Source of the DNA: Simmondsia chinensis
Taxonomy: Eukaryota; Streptophyta; Magnoliopsida; Caryophyllales; Simmondsiaceae
Direction: 5' to 3'
Assembly: GCA_018398585.1 (NCBI GenBank)
Contig: JAGTTD010000005.1
Location: 39,930,750 to 39,994,749, forward strand
Length of the DNA stretch: 64,000 nt
Position numbers and translations under genes: made by a program. Positions 47,929 through 61,805 of this stretch are shown here, piece after piece. Position 1 is the first letter of the stretch. Every line of letters begins with the position of its first letter. The notes below the pieces were generated by a model, which saw only the letters and a list, made by a program, of their open reading frames with translations, was not told where the DNA came from and ran no database searches.

Positions 47929-48364
47929 TGTTGTGATATGATCCAAGTTGAAAATATGGATCACACTTTAATAGCTGCAGCAAATATATTAAAATATGAG
48001 CCTAGAAGAGGCCCAAAATCAAGATAAGACAAAGTTGGGCCATACAGCCCATGTGCTGAAACAGAGAGATGAGGAGGGCCCAACTCCTTTAGCAAACCTC
48101 GCTAGTTATGGGCTGGGCTTCCAATATGCACAGGACTGAGTGGAGATGGAGGGGTCATTGGGCCCATGTTGCCAAAATGGCCCACCGAAGGCAGTGGGGC
48201 GCGTGGGTGGGTCACGCGTGGACCCACTTGAAGGGTTTGAGAGGGAAGGCACGTCGATGCACGCGCCAGACGCTGAGGATTAGAGCTGGAAGATATTTTT
48301 GAGGGGAATCTCATAGTTTGTAACGGGGGGTCTGTCAGATCATCATCTTCTTCCCAAAATCCTC
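47929..48364. other. GC-richer sequence at the gap edge, possibly an LTR
   Basis: Composition changes from AT-rich to GC-rich with many GGGCCC-type words, starting near TGTTGTGATATGATCC. A retrotransposon LTR cut off by the gap is possible, but I see no primer-binding site or second LTR. Confidence 0.25.
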
Positions 48365-48464
48365 NNNNNNNNNNNNNNNNNNNNNNNNNNNNNNNNNNNN
48401 NNNNNNNNNNNNNNNNNNNNNNNNNNNNNNNNNNNNNNNNNNNNNNNNNNNNNNNNNNNNNNNN
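48365..48464. other. Assembly gap (100 N)
   Basis: Exactly 100 unknown bases, a common placeholder for a scaffold join of unknown size. The sequence on its right side restarts inside the segment already seen from 26562. Confidence 0.98.
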
Positions 48465-48860
48465 TGGTTAAACTAGCGGTTTAGTAGAAGAAAACTTCAG
48501 TTGCAAAAATGCATACTATGGTTTTGGGAGAGAAATTTCTTGGATGTGTATCATTTTAATGTAATAATTGTTATATTTGTATTTACTTAATTCTATATAA
48601 TCTATATTATTTTAATTTAGTTCTATGGTAATAGTAAATTTTAAGTTAATGACTTAATTTTTATGGTATAATCAAGAGAGATGTAAGTAACAGAATATAA
48701 ATTCATTTATTGACTTTGTTCGAGACCTGATTGTTTAATATTACATTAGTAGCCTAACTTTAATTTTGATGCATAAATAAATTAATACAATAGGTAAAAT
48801 ATATGTATTAAATAAACTTTTTTTTTTTGCGTGTTATTGGTCTTTTTGTAATTGGAGACG

Positions 48861-49885
48861 TTTTTTTTTTTTGAACAAAAAGACGCTTGAGGCCAAATTA
48901 TATAACCAAAGCATCCGAAAGTACAATCCGGGATAAGGTTGGGGATATTGACCCACCAGTCATGATTACACAAGAAAAGTGCCACTTGGAGACAAAATGA
49001 GCAGCCCTATTACATAACCTAGGACACTAATTAAAAGACGAAAACACAAAAGAAGACGCTACAAAACAAATGTCGTCCCAATTGCTTGGATCTCCCAAGG
49101 CCTCATCCCAACATCATTGATGGCGTCAATTAGGATCTTGTTATCCGCTGCAAAAAACAATAGAGTTCCACAAAAAGTCTTAGCCATCGCACAAGCCGCT
49201 CTAAGAGCCAAAGTCTAGCCATCAGGGGGGACGATGCGTAAAAAGACCCGCACCAACCACCAATGATAGTACCTGAAGAGTCTCTAGCCACCACAGCAGC
49301 CGCAGCCAAGACAGCTTTAGACTTCCATGCTGCGTCAGAGTTAATTTTAACATTTCCTGATGAAGGGGGAAGCTAATGGATATGGGTTGTGGCTGAAAGA
49401 GGGCCTGGAAGCAGGAGTATTGGCACGAACACACCTCTGAAATTCCTGGAAGTAGTGTGATGAATCATGAACAAGAGCAAGAGGGTCCCGGCCTTTCCTC
49501 TAAAAGACATGATCGTTCCTGTTTTTCTATAAATTCCAATATAAAAAAGCAATTCTACTTAAGCTAACATTATAAAAGGAAAACTCATTGCACACACCAC
49601 CTCCCAAAGCTTTTAAAACCCTCTTTTTGAAAACGAAAACGAAAGATGAGGCGAACCAAGCAGCCCTAGCAGGGGGGCAAAAAAAGAGAATGTGTTCAAT
49701 AGTTTTATGATTCTCTCCACGTTAAGGACATATAGAAGGAAGCACAATTCTCTTTTTTCGCAAGTTATCAAAAGAGGCAAGAGCATTGACACAGGCCCTC
49801 CAAATAAAGTGTTGAATTTGAGTCGTTTGAGTTGGTTTTGGAAACGTAAAAGGCTTTTCGGCCACCAGAAAAAGGACCTAAACCG
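48861..49885 (-). mobile_element. LINE relic, second copy
   Basis: Copy of 26958-27985 with the same zf-RVT and RNase H remnants and scattered single-base indels. Confidence 0.75.
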
Positions 49886-49975
49886 GCCACCGCGAGCCAC
49901 CTACATCCTTTGCCCTAATTCTGCAATTCTCTCTCTCTCTCTCACTCTCTCTCTGTTCGTGGATTGAAGGAAGTC

Positions 49976-50202
49976 ATGTCGAGTTGCGCGTGCTGTAGAC
50001 CGGTAATCTCTACAATTCCGGTGAACAACAGCTCCATAAAGCGTCGTCGAGCTCGAACGGCGTCGTATTTAGCGCCTAGGGTTTTGCTAAGGTGCATGCC
50101 AAACAAGGTGCGAGCTTCAATGGTGGATTCCTCGGAGAACCCCTCTATTTCGTCAAGCGCATGGAACAAGCTTGGTTAATCTCTCAGGTCCGTTTTATTT
50201 AT

Positions 50203-50233
<31 letters not shown>

Positions 50234-52766
50234 ATCTCCATTTCTTGTTTCTCTATCTTCTCTGCTCCGTTTATTTGTCTGTTATTTTGCACATCTGTTG
50301 TTAGTTCAATTTCGATTTTAAGCTGTATGAGCTAGATTGTTGAGGGATTTGATGAAGACGATTCTATTGACTTATCTAAACTTAGGAGGAAGGTTTAGTT
50401 TTTTAGATTGCATTGGTTACTAGGGGTGTATACGAGCCTCTCAGCTTGTCTTGGGCTAGGCTCAAAGCTCAATGGGCTTGGAAACTTAAAGCCATAGGCT
50501 TGATTGAGCTTGCACTTAAGTCGGTCAGCTCTAAGCTAAACTTGCCTTATTTGTGCTCATTGAAGCTAAACTATTAGGCTCGAACTTGACTCAATTGGAC
50601 ATATTTAGGTAATAAATTGTTATAAGAAGCTTATTTGGCTCGGTTGGGCACACAAGCCAGTGTGCTCGAGCTTCACTACTGAGCAATTCAAGCTTTACAA
50701 TGAGCTCTCATGAGCTAGCTTGGCCCATTTACACCCCTAATTGAAATGCAGAGAGCATGGGGTCAGGGAAAATCGGCAGAAATGTTCAACTTCTTGAAGA
50801 AGGAAAAGATGATTTCCAGTTATGATGGTAAACGCTATAAGCATCTCTGTATAAATTAGCAGTATGTGCAGTCAACGATGTGGTTTTTGTTATGGGAGTA
50901 AAAGTTGACTTATGTGGAAGATGTGTGAATGTTCTTTCATGTTACATCTGTTTATCCTACATTTATTTCTGTACTCTGAATGACATTCGATAACATTCAG
51001 TAAATGCTTTATGTAAATAGATGCAGTAGGATTTCACATATCTAGTGGGGCAAAATATTTTAAAAAGACATTTTGTGCGATAAAGGGAATAGAAAGCCCC
51101 TAGTGTTTTATCATATACAAAAGAAGGGCACGATATTTCAGAAAAAAGAACAAGAGGGGCATTGGTCTAGCATTAGGCAAGCGGAAAGATAACTGTGACA
51201 ACCATGAAGATAACGTGGCATTTGACATTACAATTGGAAACTTGATGTGGCAAACCATAATGAAGTCAATGCCCTTTTGTTCCTCTCCAAACTATGTTGC
51301 TCTTCATGTTCTGTTTTCAAAATCTATTGCTTTTTCTGAGTATATTATATATATTATGCCCTTCTTGTTTTTTACATATTTAGTAGTCAAGCATATTTTG
51401 GTAGACCCTAATGTCAACTTTTCTAGTCTGCTTCACTTTGCGAATGAAGTACGCAGATCTCATGATCCCGTTAGCCATATCCCAGAACCTGAAACAAAAT
51501 GCTTTTAGTGGCTTGCCTTTGCGGGCTGTTTGATGGAAACATAGTCTAGTGAGATGGTACTCTGTTTGAAGAAAGGGAGGGTGGGGCATTGTGCTCGATT
51601 TTCGTGCTGTTCTATGCTTTCAAAGAGTAGTCTCGATCAACATTTGACTTGATGTTGAGTAGAATCACTTCATTTTTCTTCTTGTGCTTTTTTTTTTTTT
51701 TTTAATGGGTTATTGGGGTTCAATGAACTATTAAACCTTGTTAAATGGAAGTAACTGACTCCACAGAGAAAAAAATTTGGATGCGAATGAACATATTTGA
51801 AAGAGAAAATAATAATACATTGATTTACGTGAAGAAAATAATTGAGGGGGAAAACTCGATAGTTGGAGGAAAAAGCAGTCCCACTGAAACTCTAAAAGAG
51901 AGGTTTACAGCTGGGTGCTGCATAAAACAACATATATCTAGGCATAGCTAAATCCTTAGATCTTTCTTAGTGGGCGTGCTCAGCCGATGGGCCCAGGCCC
52001 ACCTCAAGGCACAGCAGAACATTGTCTGCTTTTCGCCTGTATTTTCTTTGTTCTTCGTCTTTCTCATCTTGTCCCGCTAAAGTCTATATTATTTCATAAT
52101 GGGTTGCAGCAACCGAGGCCAATTGCATGTACTTCTTGCAACAAAAATGGGCATGTAGAGTGCAAATGGTGTGGTGGCACTGGCTTCTTTAATCCTTGGT
52201 GATAACATGCTCTGCCAAGTCCCTTCTAGAATCAGTACTTGCGTTATATGTTTCTGGAAAGGTAAGCCATGACATTTATGTTTCCAGGCAAGTTTACACT
52301 ACCTTGACTAATTGTGGGGTCGCATGCAACACAGTAAGTTGGAGGACTACAGATCTAGAGCATGGTCTCAAGAAATTGTTGGCACCTATAGGCAGTATTT
52401 GGACCTCAGACCAAGTGGTCTTGGGTTCGAAGCTCATTTTCCCCTTACCGAGATGATGGTGGCCCTTCTTACGATAGTATTGTACCTCCTTACGCTTTAA
52501 AAGAAACATTTTGACCTCAAACCTAATGACTCATGAGGCGCCAGATCAAGTATCTTATGATATGAGCAAACCCCTTGGATTACATTACTGGTTCCATAGA
52601 GAGACCCGGGATCTTTCTCCATTTTAATTGCTTGTTTCTGAATCGCTTGTGGTTACATGATTTTCTTCGTTGCTTGTTCTGCGCAGGGGTCAATGCAATG
52701 CACAGATTGTCACGGGACTGGGTTTCGTGCTATGTGGCTGGGAGAACCACCCGTTTCGAAGAATGA
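49976..52766 (+). pseudogene. DnaJ-type zinc-finger gene, second copy (frameshifted as read)
   Basis: Exons corresponding to the first copy: 49976-50187, 52110-52261 and 52687 to about 52766. Lesions relative to the intact copy: in exon 1, a missing T near 50052 offset by an extra T near 50069, then a missing A near 50146; in exon 2, extra bases near 52192 and 52250; in exon 3, a missing A near 52763 that removes the stop. One real-looking substitution changes Asn112 to Ile. Splice sites and flanking introns are preserved. Six isolated indels in 444 coding bases with almost no substitutions look like read error rather than slow decay. Confidence 0.75.
50421..50739. mobile_element. hAT-like MITE, second copy of 28520-28839
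   Basis: Same ends and interior as the element in the first DnaJ copy. Confidence 0.6.
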
Positions 52767-54530
52767 CAGCAATAGTTCCATTGTCAAAAATGAACAAAAT
52801 ACAGGTGAAATTCCTTTGGTTGGCATCTGATTTCTATCCCGCTTATTCTTGTAAGAATCACAGGTCGTGAAGTATGTTTTAGTCGAATTATACGATGACA
52901 ATGAACAATTTTGTTTAGAAGTTGCTATTGATTTGGTTCTTTGTGATAATCACATTATTTAAACGTGGTATTAGTTGTTCTTGATGTAATCGCCCTCGAG
53001 AAGCTTTGTGGCTCTGTACTTTATTTTAGTTTGAATGAAAACTGAAAATTGAATATTCAAGTCAAGAAGAAATAGTTTATGAAATAAGGTTTTTAGTTTC
53101 TGGAAATAGAAACGGTAAGTGAAAAGATATTGAACAAGTTATTAATTAACATTTTCTCATTTCAATTTTCTTGAACTACACTTTGTAAGCATTTAAATAG
53201 ACCTAATGATCCCTCAAATATAAATTATATTGGCTTATATTTACTGCAGAATCATTAGCTTCAATTTTTCTTACTGGCATAATTGTTTTTGGTATAATTT
53301 GAATAATCATAGAAGATACTTGTATCTCATTTGAAATGTAGTATACTTTAAGAACTAACTCAATCCAGTATGTACTAAAAATAGTTGGAAATTATTCTAG
53401 CATGAAACTTGGGAAGACATGCTAGGGAGCTGAGGTCATGAAGGGACCAGTAAGTTTTAGACACTATAGGTCCTCATATATTTCTTTCTTTTACTTTTAT
53501 AATTGATCTTTAAAAAAATCTCTTGAAATAATAAAATGTTCAAAAAAAAGGAATAAGAAGAGGTAAGTTTTATATAAATGGAGAAAACCATTCTTCAAAA
53601 AAGGGAACAAAAAAGACAAATGTTTGAGAAAAAGAAACAAAAAAGGACTATATGTTATAGAGAAGGCATCGATTTTACCGCTCATTATTATTGGATTATT
53701 TAGTAACCAAAAAGATGACTCAAAATGTAATTTGGCAACAAGAAACATAATGTAGTGAATATCATAACACAATAATGATATCAACGTTCTTTTCTTTTCC
53801 TAAAACATATTACTTTTATAATTTTATCTAAAATATATTTATTACTTCATATTTTTTTTTCTAAAGTATATCTTTCTTATTTATATGATATTATTTTTTT
53901 CTCAAGTATAATATATTTTTTCAAAGGTACTTTTGGTCCTCAAAATTGACTTCTAGTTCATGAAAAATTATACAAAGGTCCCGATCTTTTTTTTAATATC
54001 TTATATTTTTTTTAGTATTAATAAATAGGACCCTCTCTGGCACAATGACGTCATAATTCGGGAAGAAAAATTGATATGACAGTGTACTTTAAATGTCCAC
54101 TATAATGTGTTGATGAAAATACCTTCTTTTATATCACAAATTATTTAAAATACCCGTTGCATTAAAGGGTATAATATCGTCATATATCGAAGAAGAGTCT
54201 ATATATCAAAATGAAGAAAAACAATCTAAGATACTAAAATAATAAATCTAACAAGTCATACGTGTTACTTTCAGAAATAAAATAAAAATATAATATAAAT
54301 AAGTTTAAATAAGAAGAGGATGGTAGGAAGCAAGGGAGACGAAAATGTAGCAATCCACCTGGCTGCAAAAGTGGCACGTGTAGTAATATAAATGAATGAA
54401 GCGGCTTGCAAATCGGCGCCGCGTAGGACAACCCCTCAACTGCCTCTCTCTCTCTCTCTCCCTCTCTCTTATTTTTCTTCTTCTTACTTTTGATTTTTCG
54501 CCATTTTTCGGTTTCAGCTGCCAACTGCCC

Positions 54531-54531
<1 letters not shown>

Positions 54532-54562
<31 letters not shown>
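54532..54562. repeat. Poly-C tract, second copy
   Basis: 31 C, the same length as at 32620-32650. Confidence 0.85.
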
Positions 54563-55532
54563 ACAAAAAAAATCCCGAATCCTTTTTGTTGTTCTTTCTA
54601 TCCCGAAAGTTTGATCCTTTTTCCAATCTCCTTCAAGATTCAGGTGACGCTTCTTTGTATAGTTTTTTGTTTGAATTGTTCAATGCCCAGTGATTTTCCG
54701 TTGTTTCTTTGTTCTATGCATCTTCGTTACGTTCCTGATTCGTTGATTGATCTGACATCGATCAGTCTCTTTCTGATTTGATGTGTTATTGATACATAAC
54801 TCCGAGCAACTGCTTGGCACCTCTAAATTTGAGACTAGAAAGTCTCAATTGTAAATGTTTATAAGTTTTATGATTAAAATTTTTATTTTTATATTTTGTT
54901 GTATTATTATGTAATCAAGAGAAGTTGTTATGATACAAGGTATTAATTAGGTTAAACTTCATATATCGATCATGAAAAGAGAAGAGTTTGAGAAAGGAAA
55001 GAATTTGGGGGGGAGAAATTAGAAAAAAGAAATCAGGGACAAAGTAGAACAAGGGTATTGTAGGGAGAAAAGAGATTGAGAAAGAAAGAAAGTGTTCGAT
55101 TACATAAACCAAAAACGTGCGCCCAAAAGCCCATCCAATCAATCCAAGTAGGTATCCAATTGATCCGATAACAATGGAAACTACTGATCCAATTACTGAT
55201 CAGATATCGACAGAATCATGGCATAAGTTTTATTATATAGGAAGGCCCCATTTAAAACATTGGCTTAGAACTCCAAAAATTTCAAGAAGGCCCTGATTGT
55301 AATATTTGGTAATTGTTGGATTGATTTTGTGCCCTTTTGGCCCTGTTTTCCAGGTAATATTTGATTCGTCATCTTGGGAAAATGAATGTACGGGTGCTTC
55401 AACCTGCAGGTTCAATTGGCTCATGAACATTAGGCTTTTTTATTTGTTGCTAATTTCATAATAGTTCATCCATTTGAGTTGATTAGAAAGAGCGTACAAG
55501 TTGTTGGGTTTGTGAAAATTTGAGGAGTGTAA

Positions 55533-58500
55533 ATGGGTTACCTTGATTCAGTATTTTATCCATCAAACCAAGCCCAAGCTGAAGACAAGCCTGTCAGCGG
55601 GGGAGGGCTCAGGTGATTCCCTTCAATTTTCTCAATCTTAATCATGTAGATTTGATTTTGTGATTTTTTTCTTGTTGATTACTGTTCTGCTTACTGATTT
55701 ATGTTCCGTTTAGTTCAATGGAAAGCATTTTTCTGTACAGAAATAAAAATATTTTTCTAACAAGTTCTTGTCTTCCTAGCTAAAGGATTGGTTTCATTCT
55801 ATAAATTTATATGAGTTTCATGCTTGACTAAATTGAGGTTAAATGAATCATGTGACGTGAGATTAAGATCGTGAAAATGTTTCCCTTTTCATTGAGGGGA
55901 ACAATTTCCTTCCATAGAAGAAACTATTTTCTATATTTGTAGATGTTGCTACGATAGAATTAAAATGGAAAATGGTTATCGTCAAAACAAAGGGAGTCTT
56001 CATAGCTCCTAATTCAATTTGATACGTCTTTGCGCTTTCGGGGGTCCATAATGGCACTTTCATATTGTTAATTAGGGAAGTGGTTTCTGATAACTTTGGA
56101 TGTGCGTGAAGCTAGGGCTAGATTAATTTCTTTACACGGATGAACCTGCCATGCTATTAGAATGGTTGATGAACCTAGACGTTGGTTAGAGAAAAGTGAT
56201 TGTTAATAAGCCTATGCAAGATAATAAGGAACTGAGGATCACTTGCAAGCGCATGCACTTTTCATCCTGCCGATCTTGATACTGCTTGATGTGCATTGAT
56301 CCAGAAACGTTTCTTGCCTTCTCTGAATAACTTCTTTGTTAATTTAATGTGCATATATATCTGTATAATTTTTGCTTGACTGTTTTAATCCTGATTTAAG
56401 CGAGGGGATGGAATTATATTTGGTTGGAAGTGTTAGATGTTCGTGCAATATATGGGAATGTGGTTATACGGAAATATATTAAAATTAGTGAAGAAACCAC
56501 ACTTATGGAATTTCTACAAACTAGAAGCTAAATGTATCTTTTGCTAAGAAAATATTTATTTGTTGAAAGTTTTATGCTATATTCAAGCGCAGACATGCCT
56601 TTTTCTCTTCAGATGCGCTGTTTCATTACATTAGGGATCTATCAACAGCATTCGGTGAGTGGAAACAAGTCCGTAATCTTATTTTGAACTTTCATTCCTA
56701 CATCCTTCACATTTGGGGGGGGGGAGAGAGGGGGGGGGGGGGGGGGGGGGGGGGAATTGGAAATTTGTTGAATCTCTCTGGTGAGTGCAAGCTAGCAAAG
56801 AAGGGGCACCTTTAGTGCACATATATTGATTGTTGAAACACTATTTTTTTATCATGTTACACGAGTCCAAAGGGGTTATCCTGGAATTTACGGAAAGCGT
56901 TGAAAAGGGTCGGACACTGAGTGCTTGCAGTACAGGAATGAAACAAATGCTCAGGTGAATTTGTCAGCGTACAGCCATTGAAGTTGGATGAAATAACAAC
57001 TAGAGAAAAGAGTGGTATATTACATCTATACTCTCTTGTAGAAGAGAGGTTGGGGATAGGTCCATTATGGTGCCATAAAGCGAGTTGTCCTACTTGAATT
57101 AGTGGTTTTTCTAGTTTTGACATTCATCAGACAAATAAGCGAGTCTAACATTTTATGCCTGAATCCCTCTTCCCCTCCAAGGAAGAAAGGATCATGCCCC
57201 TTTCTTTTATACAATCTAATTACGTTATTTATTTTTTACAGTCAGAATGGCAAGTTTAGCTATGGGTATGCATGCTCCCCTGGGAAAAGATCATCAATGG
57301 AAGACTTCTACGAGACAAGAATTGATGGTGTGGATGGAGAAATAGTTGGTCTATTTGGAGTTTTTGATGGTACACATCTCTCTTTGTACCTCCTCAACAG
57401 TCAAACCTGTTTTTCTTTGTTGCCAATATGGCTCCTTGTATATGCTTACAACAACAAGAAGAAGAAACCCAGTGCCTCAAGGATTCCCGTGTGAGCAGGG
57501 TTTGGGAGGGGGGTAGGATGTACGCAGCTTTACCCCATCAGGGTGGTACCCTAGCGAAAGGCTATTTCCGAGTTGTATATGCTTACACACAAACATAATT
57601 TCAGTCTCTTAGTGCTTTGTGAAGTCTTGACATGTGATGGAAATCGTATGGTTGTTGAGTATTTGCAGTCCGTGAAATGTTTAAAAAAATGATATTTGAA
57701 GAAGATATCTTAAAAATGGTTTTGGTAGGCATGAATTTTGGGAGTATCTCTTGCATCGTTTCTTTTTCCTCTTTTTCTGAAAGAATTCATTGATCCATGG
57801 AATTTTTAAGTCTTTAGTGGATAATTCACATTGAAAGTAAGTCCTTGGTCATCGAGGACTGTGTAGTTGATTTGATTAGATCTTCCTTATCGTGGTCAGT
57901 AGAAACACCATCATACATCATGATCATTTTTGTCTGTACAGGGCATGGTGGCGCTCGAGCTGCTGAATATGTTAAACAACATCTCTTCAGCAACCTGATT
58001 AAGCATCCAAAATTCATTTCTGATACCAAGTCAGCTATAGGTTTGTCTTAACTCTTCAAAAGTTATTGCTATTTGTTTTTTCATTGTTAAACCAAGGCTT
58101 CTTAGGTACCAAGGTTATGATCTTTACCTCTGCTGTCCAAATCCTCTTGCTGCAGCTGATGCGTACAACGATACAGACTCTGAGTTTTTGAAGTCCGATA
58201 ATTCACAGAACAGAGATGCTGGATCAACCGCTTCCACTGCCATCCTTGTCGGTGAACGTTTATTGGTTGCGAATGTTGGTGATTCTAGAGTTGTTATATG
58301 CCGGGGTGGCGAAGGTATAACCTTCAGACTACTCCCTTTGTGGCCAACTTCAATAGCTAGCAGTATCTGGAAAAATGGAAAACACTAGAGCCTATACATG
58401 ATATCTAAGGGCTTGTCTGGCATTGTTTTCAATCTGCTATAGTTGAGAACTATTTTTTTTTTCCTTATTTTTGGTCTGTTGTCTTCAATTTCTTCCTAGT

Positions 58501-61410
58501 TCGGGTGAAAACTGTGAGCAGGAAACTAAAAATAAGAAAAAAATTGTTTTTAGAGCCAGGTTTTAGTTTCTATAAAACCAAAAACTGCATTGCTTGTTAA
58601 TTGTTCATACATCTTTTCTAATTCATTGAGAATTCAACTGTTGTATTTTGCAGCTATTGCTGTTTCTCGGGATCACAAGCCAGACCAAAGTGAGGAACGA
58701 CGAAGGATTGAGGAGGCAGGAGGGTTTGTGATGTGGGCTGGTAATGACATTTCACAATCAGGCCCATTATATCATCTCCCCTGCTTAGGATCTTTCTAAA
58801 GAGATTTTGGGTTCTTGCTGACTTTTCTTTGAATAGGAACTTGGAGAGTCGGAGGTGTTCTTGCTGTTTCTCGCGCATTTGGGGATAAACTTTTGAAGCA
58901 ATTTGTTGTTTCTGATCCCGATATTCAGGTGAGATAGAACAACATGATTGTATCAATAAGTTTTTTGTTAAATATTCTCCTTTCCTTTGGGGGTTCCAGG
59001 TTAGTTTGGGGTACCTGGGAAAAGAAGCCACGAAAGTTTAGGTACCTCAAAAAAAATTTCAAAGCCTTAGGTACTTGAAAAGCCTATTACGAACCTCAAG
59101 TACCCAAACCAAAGTTTATCAAGTTATTTCATTACATTAGTATTTGAAGGTTAAATATCTAATCCCTTTGTCTCAAAGGGATCGTCCACCTTTACTTTTG
59201 TCCACCACGGCTTGGCTGTCCTAATACATTGCCCTGCGAAAGCCTATTACATTTCTACTTTCTTGAATCATGTGAAAGGTCAAATAGGACAATTGCTTTG
59301 ACACAAATTATGTGTGGTTCAAGTGCACAAAGTTTACATAATCAAATAGGGTTCGTAAACATTGGCATCTTCACTTGACAGCTGTGAACAAATTCCAGTT
59401 TCTGTTTTTAAGTCCTATTTTCATTGATCTACCTCGAACCTCTATAACAAACTTTCGTCTATAGGCATTCCGTGCCATCCCCTTGAGTTCTGATTCAAGT
59501 GTCCACACTGCATTTATTTGTTTCAGTAGTTTAGCCATCTTTCTCCTCTGATAATCCTGTGGCTGAGCCAGGTTTGATAGCTTCCGTGGTTGTGTTTTCA
59601 TTTTGATATTCAAGTCCAGTATTAGGGCTCTGCTGCTGTCTCCTCTGATGATCTTTTCCAGGCTGATGTACCAACGGCTATTCTAGCTTTCCAAATTTCC
59701 TGTTAATATAGTACTCTTGTTTATACACTAGAGGTTCTCTTCACGGTCATTTATAACTACTTTAATCTTACGACACTTGTATTAGGTCCCTAGATTGGAT
59801 ACATTCTGCAGTGGCAGCAATCTGTCATCTAATTACCATTCGTTCTTTACATTTGGCTATGTGACTATTCTTCCTTGAATCGCATACTCCAATTTAGGGG
59901 TGTTGATGAACCAAGTTGTAAGCTTGAAAGCTCAACTCGTTCAGCTTACCGATCCAACCAGAGCCCAGTGAAGCTCAAGATCGTAGGCTTGTGAGCCCGA
60001 ATGAGCATGTCTTAATACAATTTGTTAACTCAAATATGCCAAATAAAGCTTTGTTTGAGCCTAAATGAGCCAAAACGAGCCTACATCGAGCATAGATGAG
60101 TCTTAGTGCGTAACTCACCGAGCTGGATTGGATATGAACCGAGTAGAGCCTGAGTTTACAATGAGCAGGATTCAAGCTTGAAGTTTCAAGCTTGGCAAGC
60201 TTCAAGCTGAACCTCGAGCCTGATGAGTTTGGGCTCAACTCAACTCATATGCACCCCCTACTCTGATTGCCTGAATAGCAGTATCTTTTTGTTTTATTCT
60301 CTTTTCTTGCTTTTTGTTGTGTCACGGCCATTAGAATACATAGTCGCTAACATATCATTGATTTTTTTCAGGAAGAGAAGGTCGACAGCTCTCTTGAGTT
60401 TCTTATCCTTGCAAGTGATGGGCTCTGGGATGTCGTCACTAATGAGGTCTGCTCTTTTCTTCTTTTTCTAGCTCGATTGCTGCACTCGTCAACAGTTCAC
60501 ATCCCTTGAAAATTATTTGCTTTCATGAAACAAAGGTGGACTAGCTAGCTTTATTGGCTTTGTTGACCGTATTAGTTACATGATGAGCAGACATTATCAT
60601 CGTGTAGCAGCCAAGATTGGAGTTTGCAAAACCGATGTGAAAACTCATGTATATGCTCAGCTTCAAGGCTGGTCTCAAGGTTCTAGGGCCCCAAAGCATG
60701 TTTAATCAGTGGACCTTTTTCTTGGTAACTGTAGTGTTTAAGGAGCTTAAACGATCCCTGAATAATCCAATTTATATTTTGATACCAGCTAATATGTGAG
60801 TTGTTTTTGACTTTTTGTTATATATATGTGTAAATGTTTATAATTATCATACATAGGTTATTATTTCCCCAAATGTGATTGGTGATATGCAATAGAAGTA
60901 AACTAATAACATAATTAATTTTCAAAAGGATCCATAATAGTTTGGAGCCTTAACCAACTGCTTTCATTGCTTGGAGTCTTGACCGACCCTGCTTGGCTTA
61001 TTCTCGTTCAAATCTATGCGTGTTCTATCTTCCAGGATGCCGTTGAAATGGTAAAACGAGTACAGGATCCGGAACAAGCAGCCAAGATGCTGATGCAGGA
61101 AGCTTATCAGAAAGGCAGCGCAGACAACATCACGTGTGTTGTCGTTCAGTTTCTAGCTAATCAGAACCAGAACCAGAACCAGAACCTAAACCTAGGTACC
61201 TCAAACTCTTGTAGTGGCACTAAACAGAATCTGGGTGCTCCATCTCACTCGCAGACTGATCCTAAGCAGAGCCACCAGGGTGCTGCCCTTCGCTCACAGA
61301 ATGATCCGAAAGAGAGCCAGGATGTGGCCTTCAACTCGCAGAGTGACCCAGAACTCAGTCAAAGCTGTAACCGGAGTGGCGGGAAATGGAATGAGAATAC
61401 GTCCTCTTAA
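55533..61410 (+). CDS. PP2C59: PP2C59/WIN2-like protein phosphatase 2C, intact copy, 8 exons
   Basis: Mn/Mg-dependent Ser/Thr phosphatase. Exons: 55533-55612, 57242-57369, 57942-58040, 58156-58314, 58654-58740, 58837-58928, 60372-60446 and 61036-61410, all GT-AG, giving 364 aa. PP2C motifs in order: [18 protein letters not shown] (first metal Asp at residue 69), [69 protein letters not shown] and [11 protein letters not shown] (Asp270). No N-terminal extension, transit peptide or membrane segment is seen. Arabidopsis relatives of this clade are about 310 aa; here a tail of about 82 residues follows the catalytic domain, with (NQ)n and then degenerate SQ-DPK-S repeats. Introns carry a poly-G tract, a SINE and two MITEs. 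Confidence 0.92.
56715..56754. repeat. Interrupted poly-G tract, second copy
   Basis: Two G runs (10 and 25) separated by AGAGA. The first copy (34799-34835) is uninterrupted. Confidence 0.8.
57451..57572 (-). mobile_element. SINE in PP2C intron 2, second copy
   Basis: Flanked by the same 15-bp duplication (57436-57450 and 57573-57587) as the copy at 35532. Confidence 0.8.
59895..60260. mobile_element. hAT-like MITE in PP2C intron 6, second copy
   Basis: Copy of 37976-38342 with the same terminal sequences. Confidence 0.6.
60667..60990. mobile_element. MITE-like element in PP2C intron 7, second copy
   Basis: Copy of 38749-39070. The right end here reads GACCGACCCT, slightly closer to an inverted match of the left end GGCTGGTC. 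Confidence 0.5.
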
Positions 61411-61805
61411 TTCTCAGACGAGCGCCCTAAAGAGAAGCGAGGTGCGTCCTCGCAGTTTTAGACTGGACCTAAATATGCATCTCTTTCTCTCTTGCTCCAT
61501 CCTGGGCATTTAACGCTTCCGTCTTTCGAAAAAGAAGGGGTCTGTAAATGGAGTTGCTCAAACAAATACTGTCTGGAGAAGCTGTGATCTTCATTAGTGG
61601 AACTATCCCTTGATATATTATTCTAGATGTAGACCAAATTATAGTTTTAAGTTGTTATTTTATTCTAAAGTTCTTTATTTGTAACTGGATTCCATCTGCA
61701 GTTTAGTAGTGAATTTGCTTTTCACTGATAGATTTCACGAAGTCTTGGCCTTTGTGATTCTTATGTACATTTTTCAGGTTCTTTCCATAGGTGATATTTT
61801 GGTAT

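Noticed and set aside
28073..61410. True tandem duplication followed by pseudogenisation of one copy of each gene
   Set aside because: Neutral DNA is nearly identical and differences are mostly single-base indels next to an N gap; decay would bring substitutions too. Kept only as the alternative to an assembly or haplotype cause.
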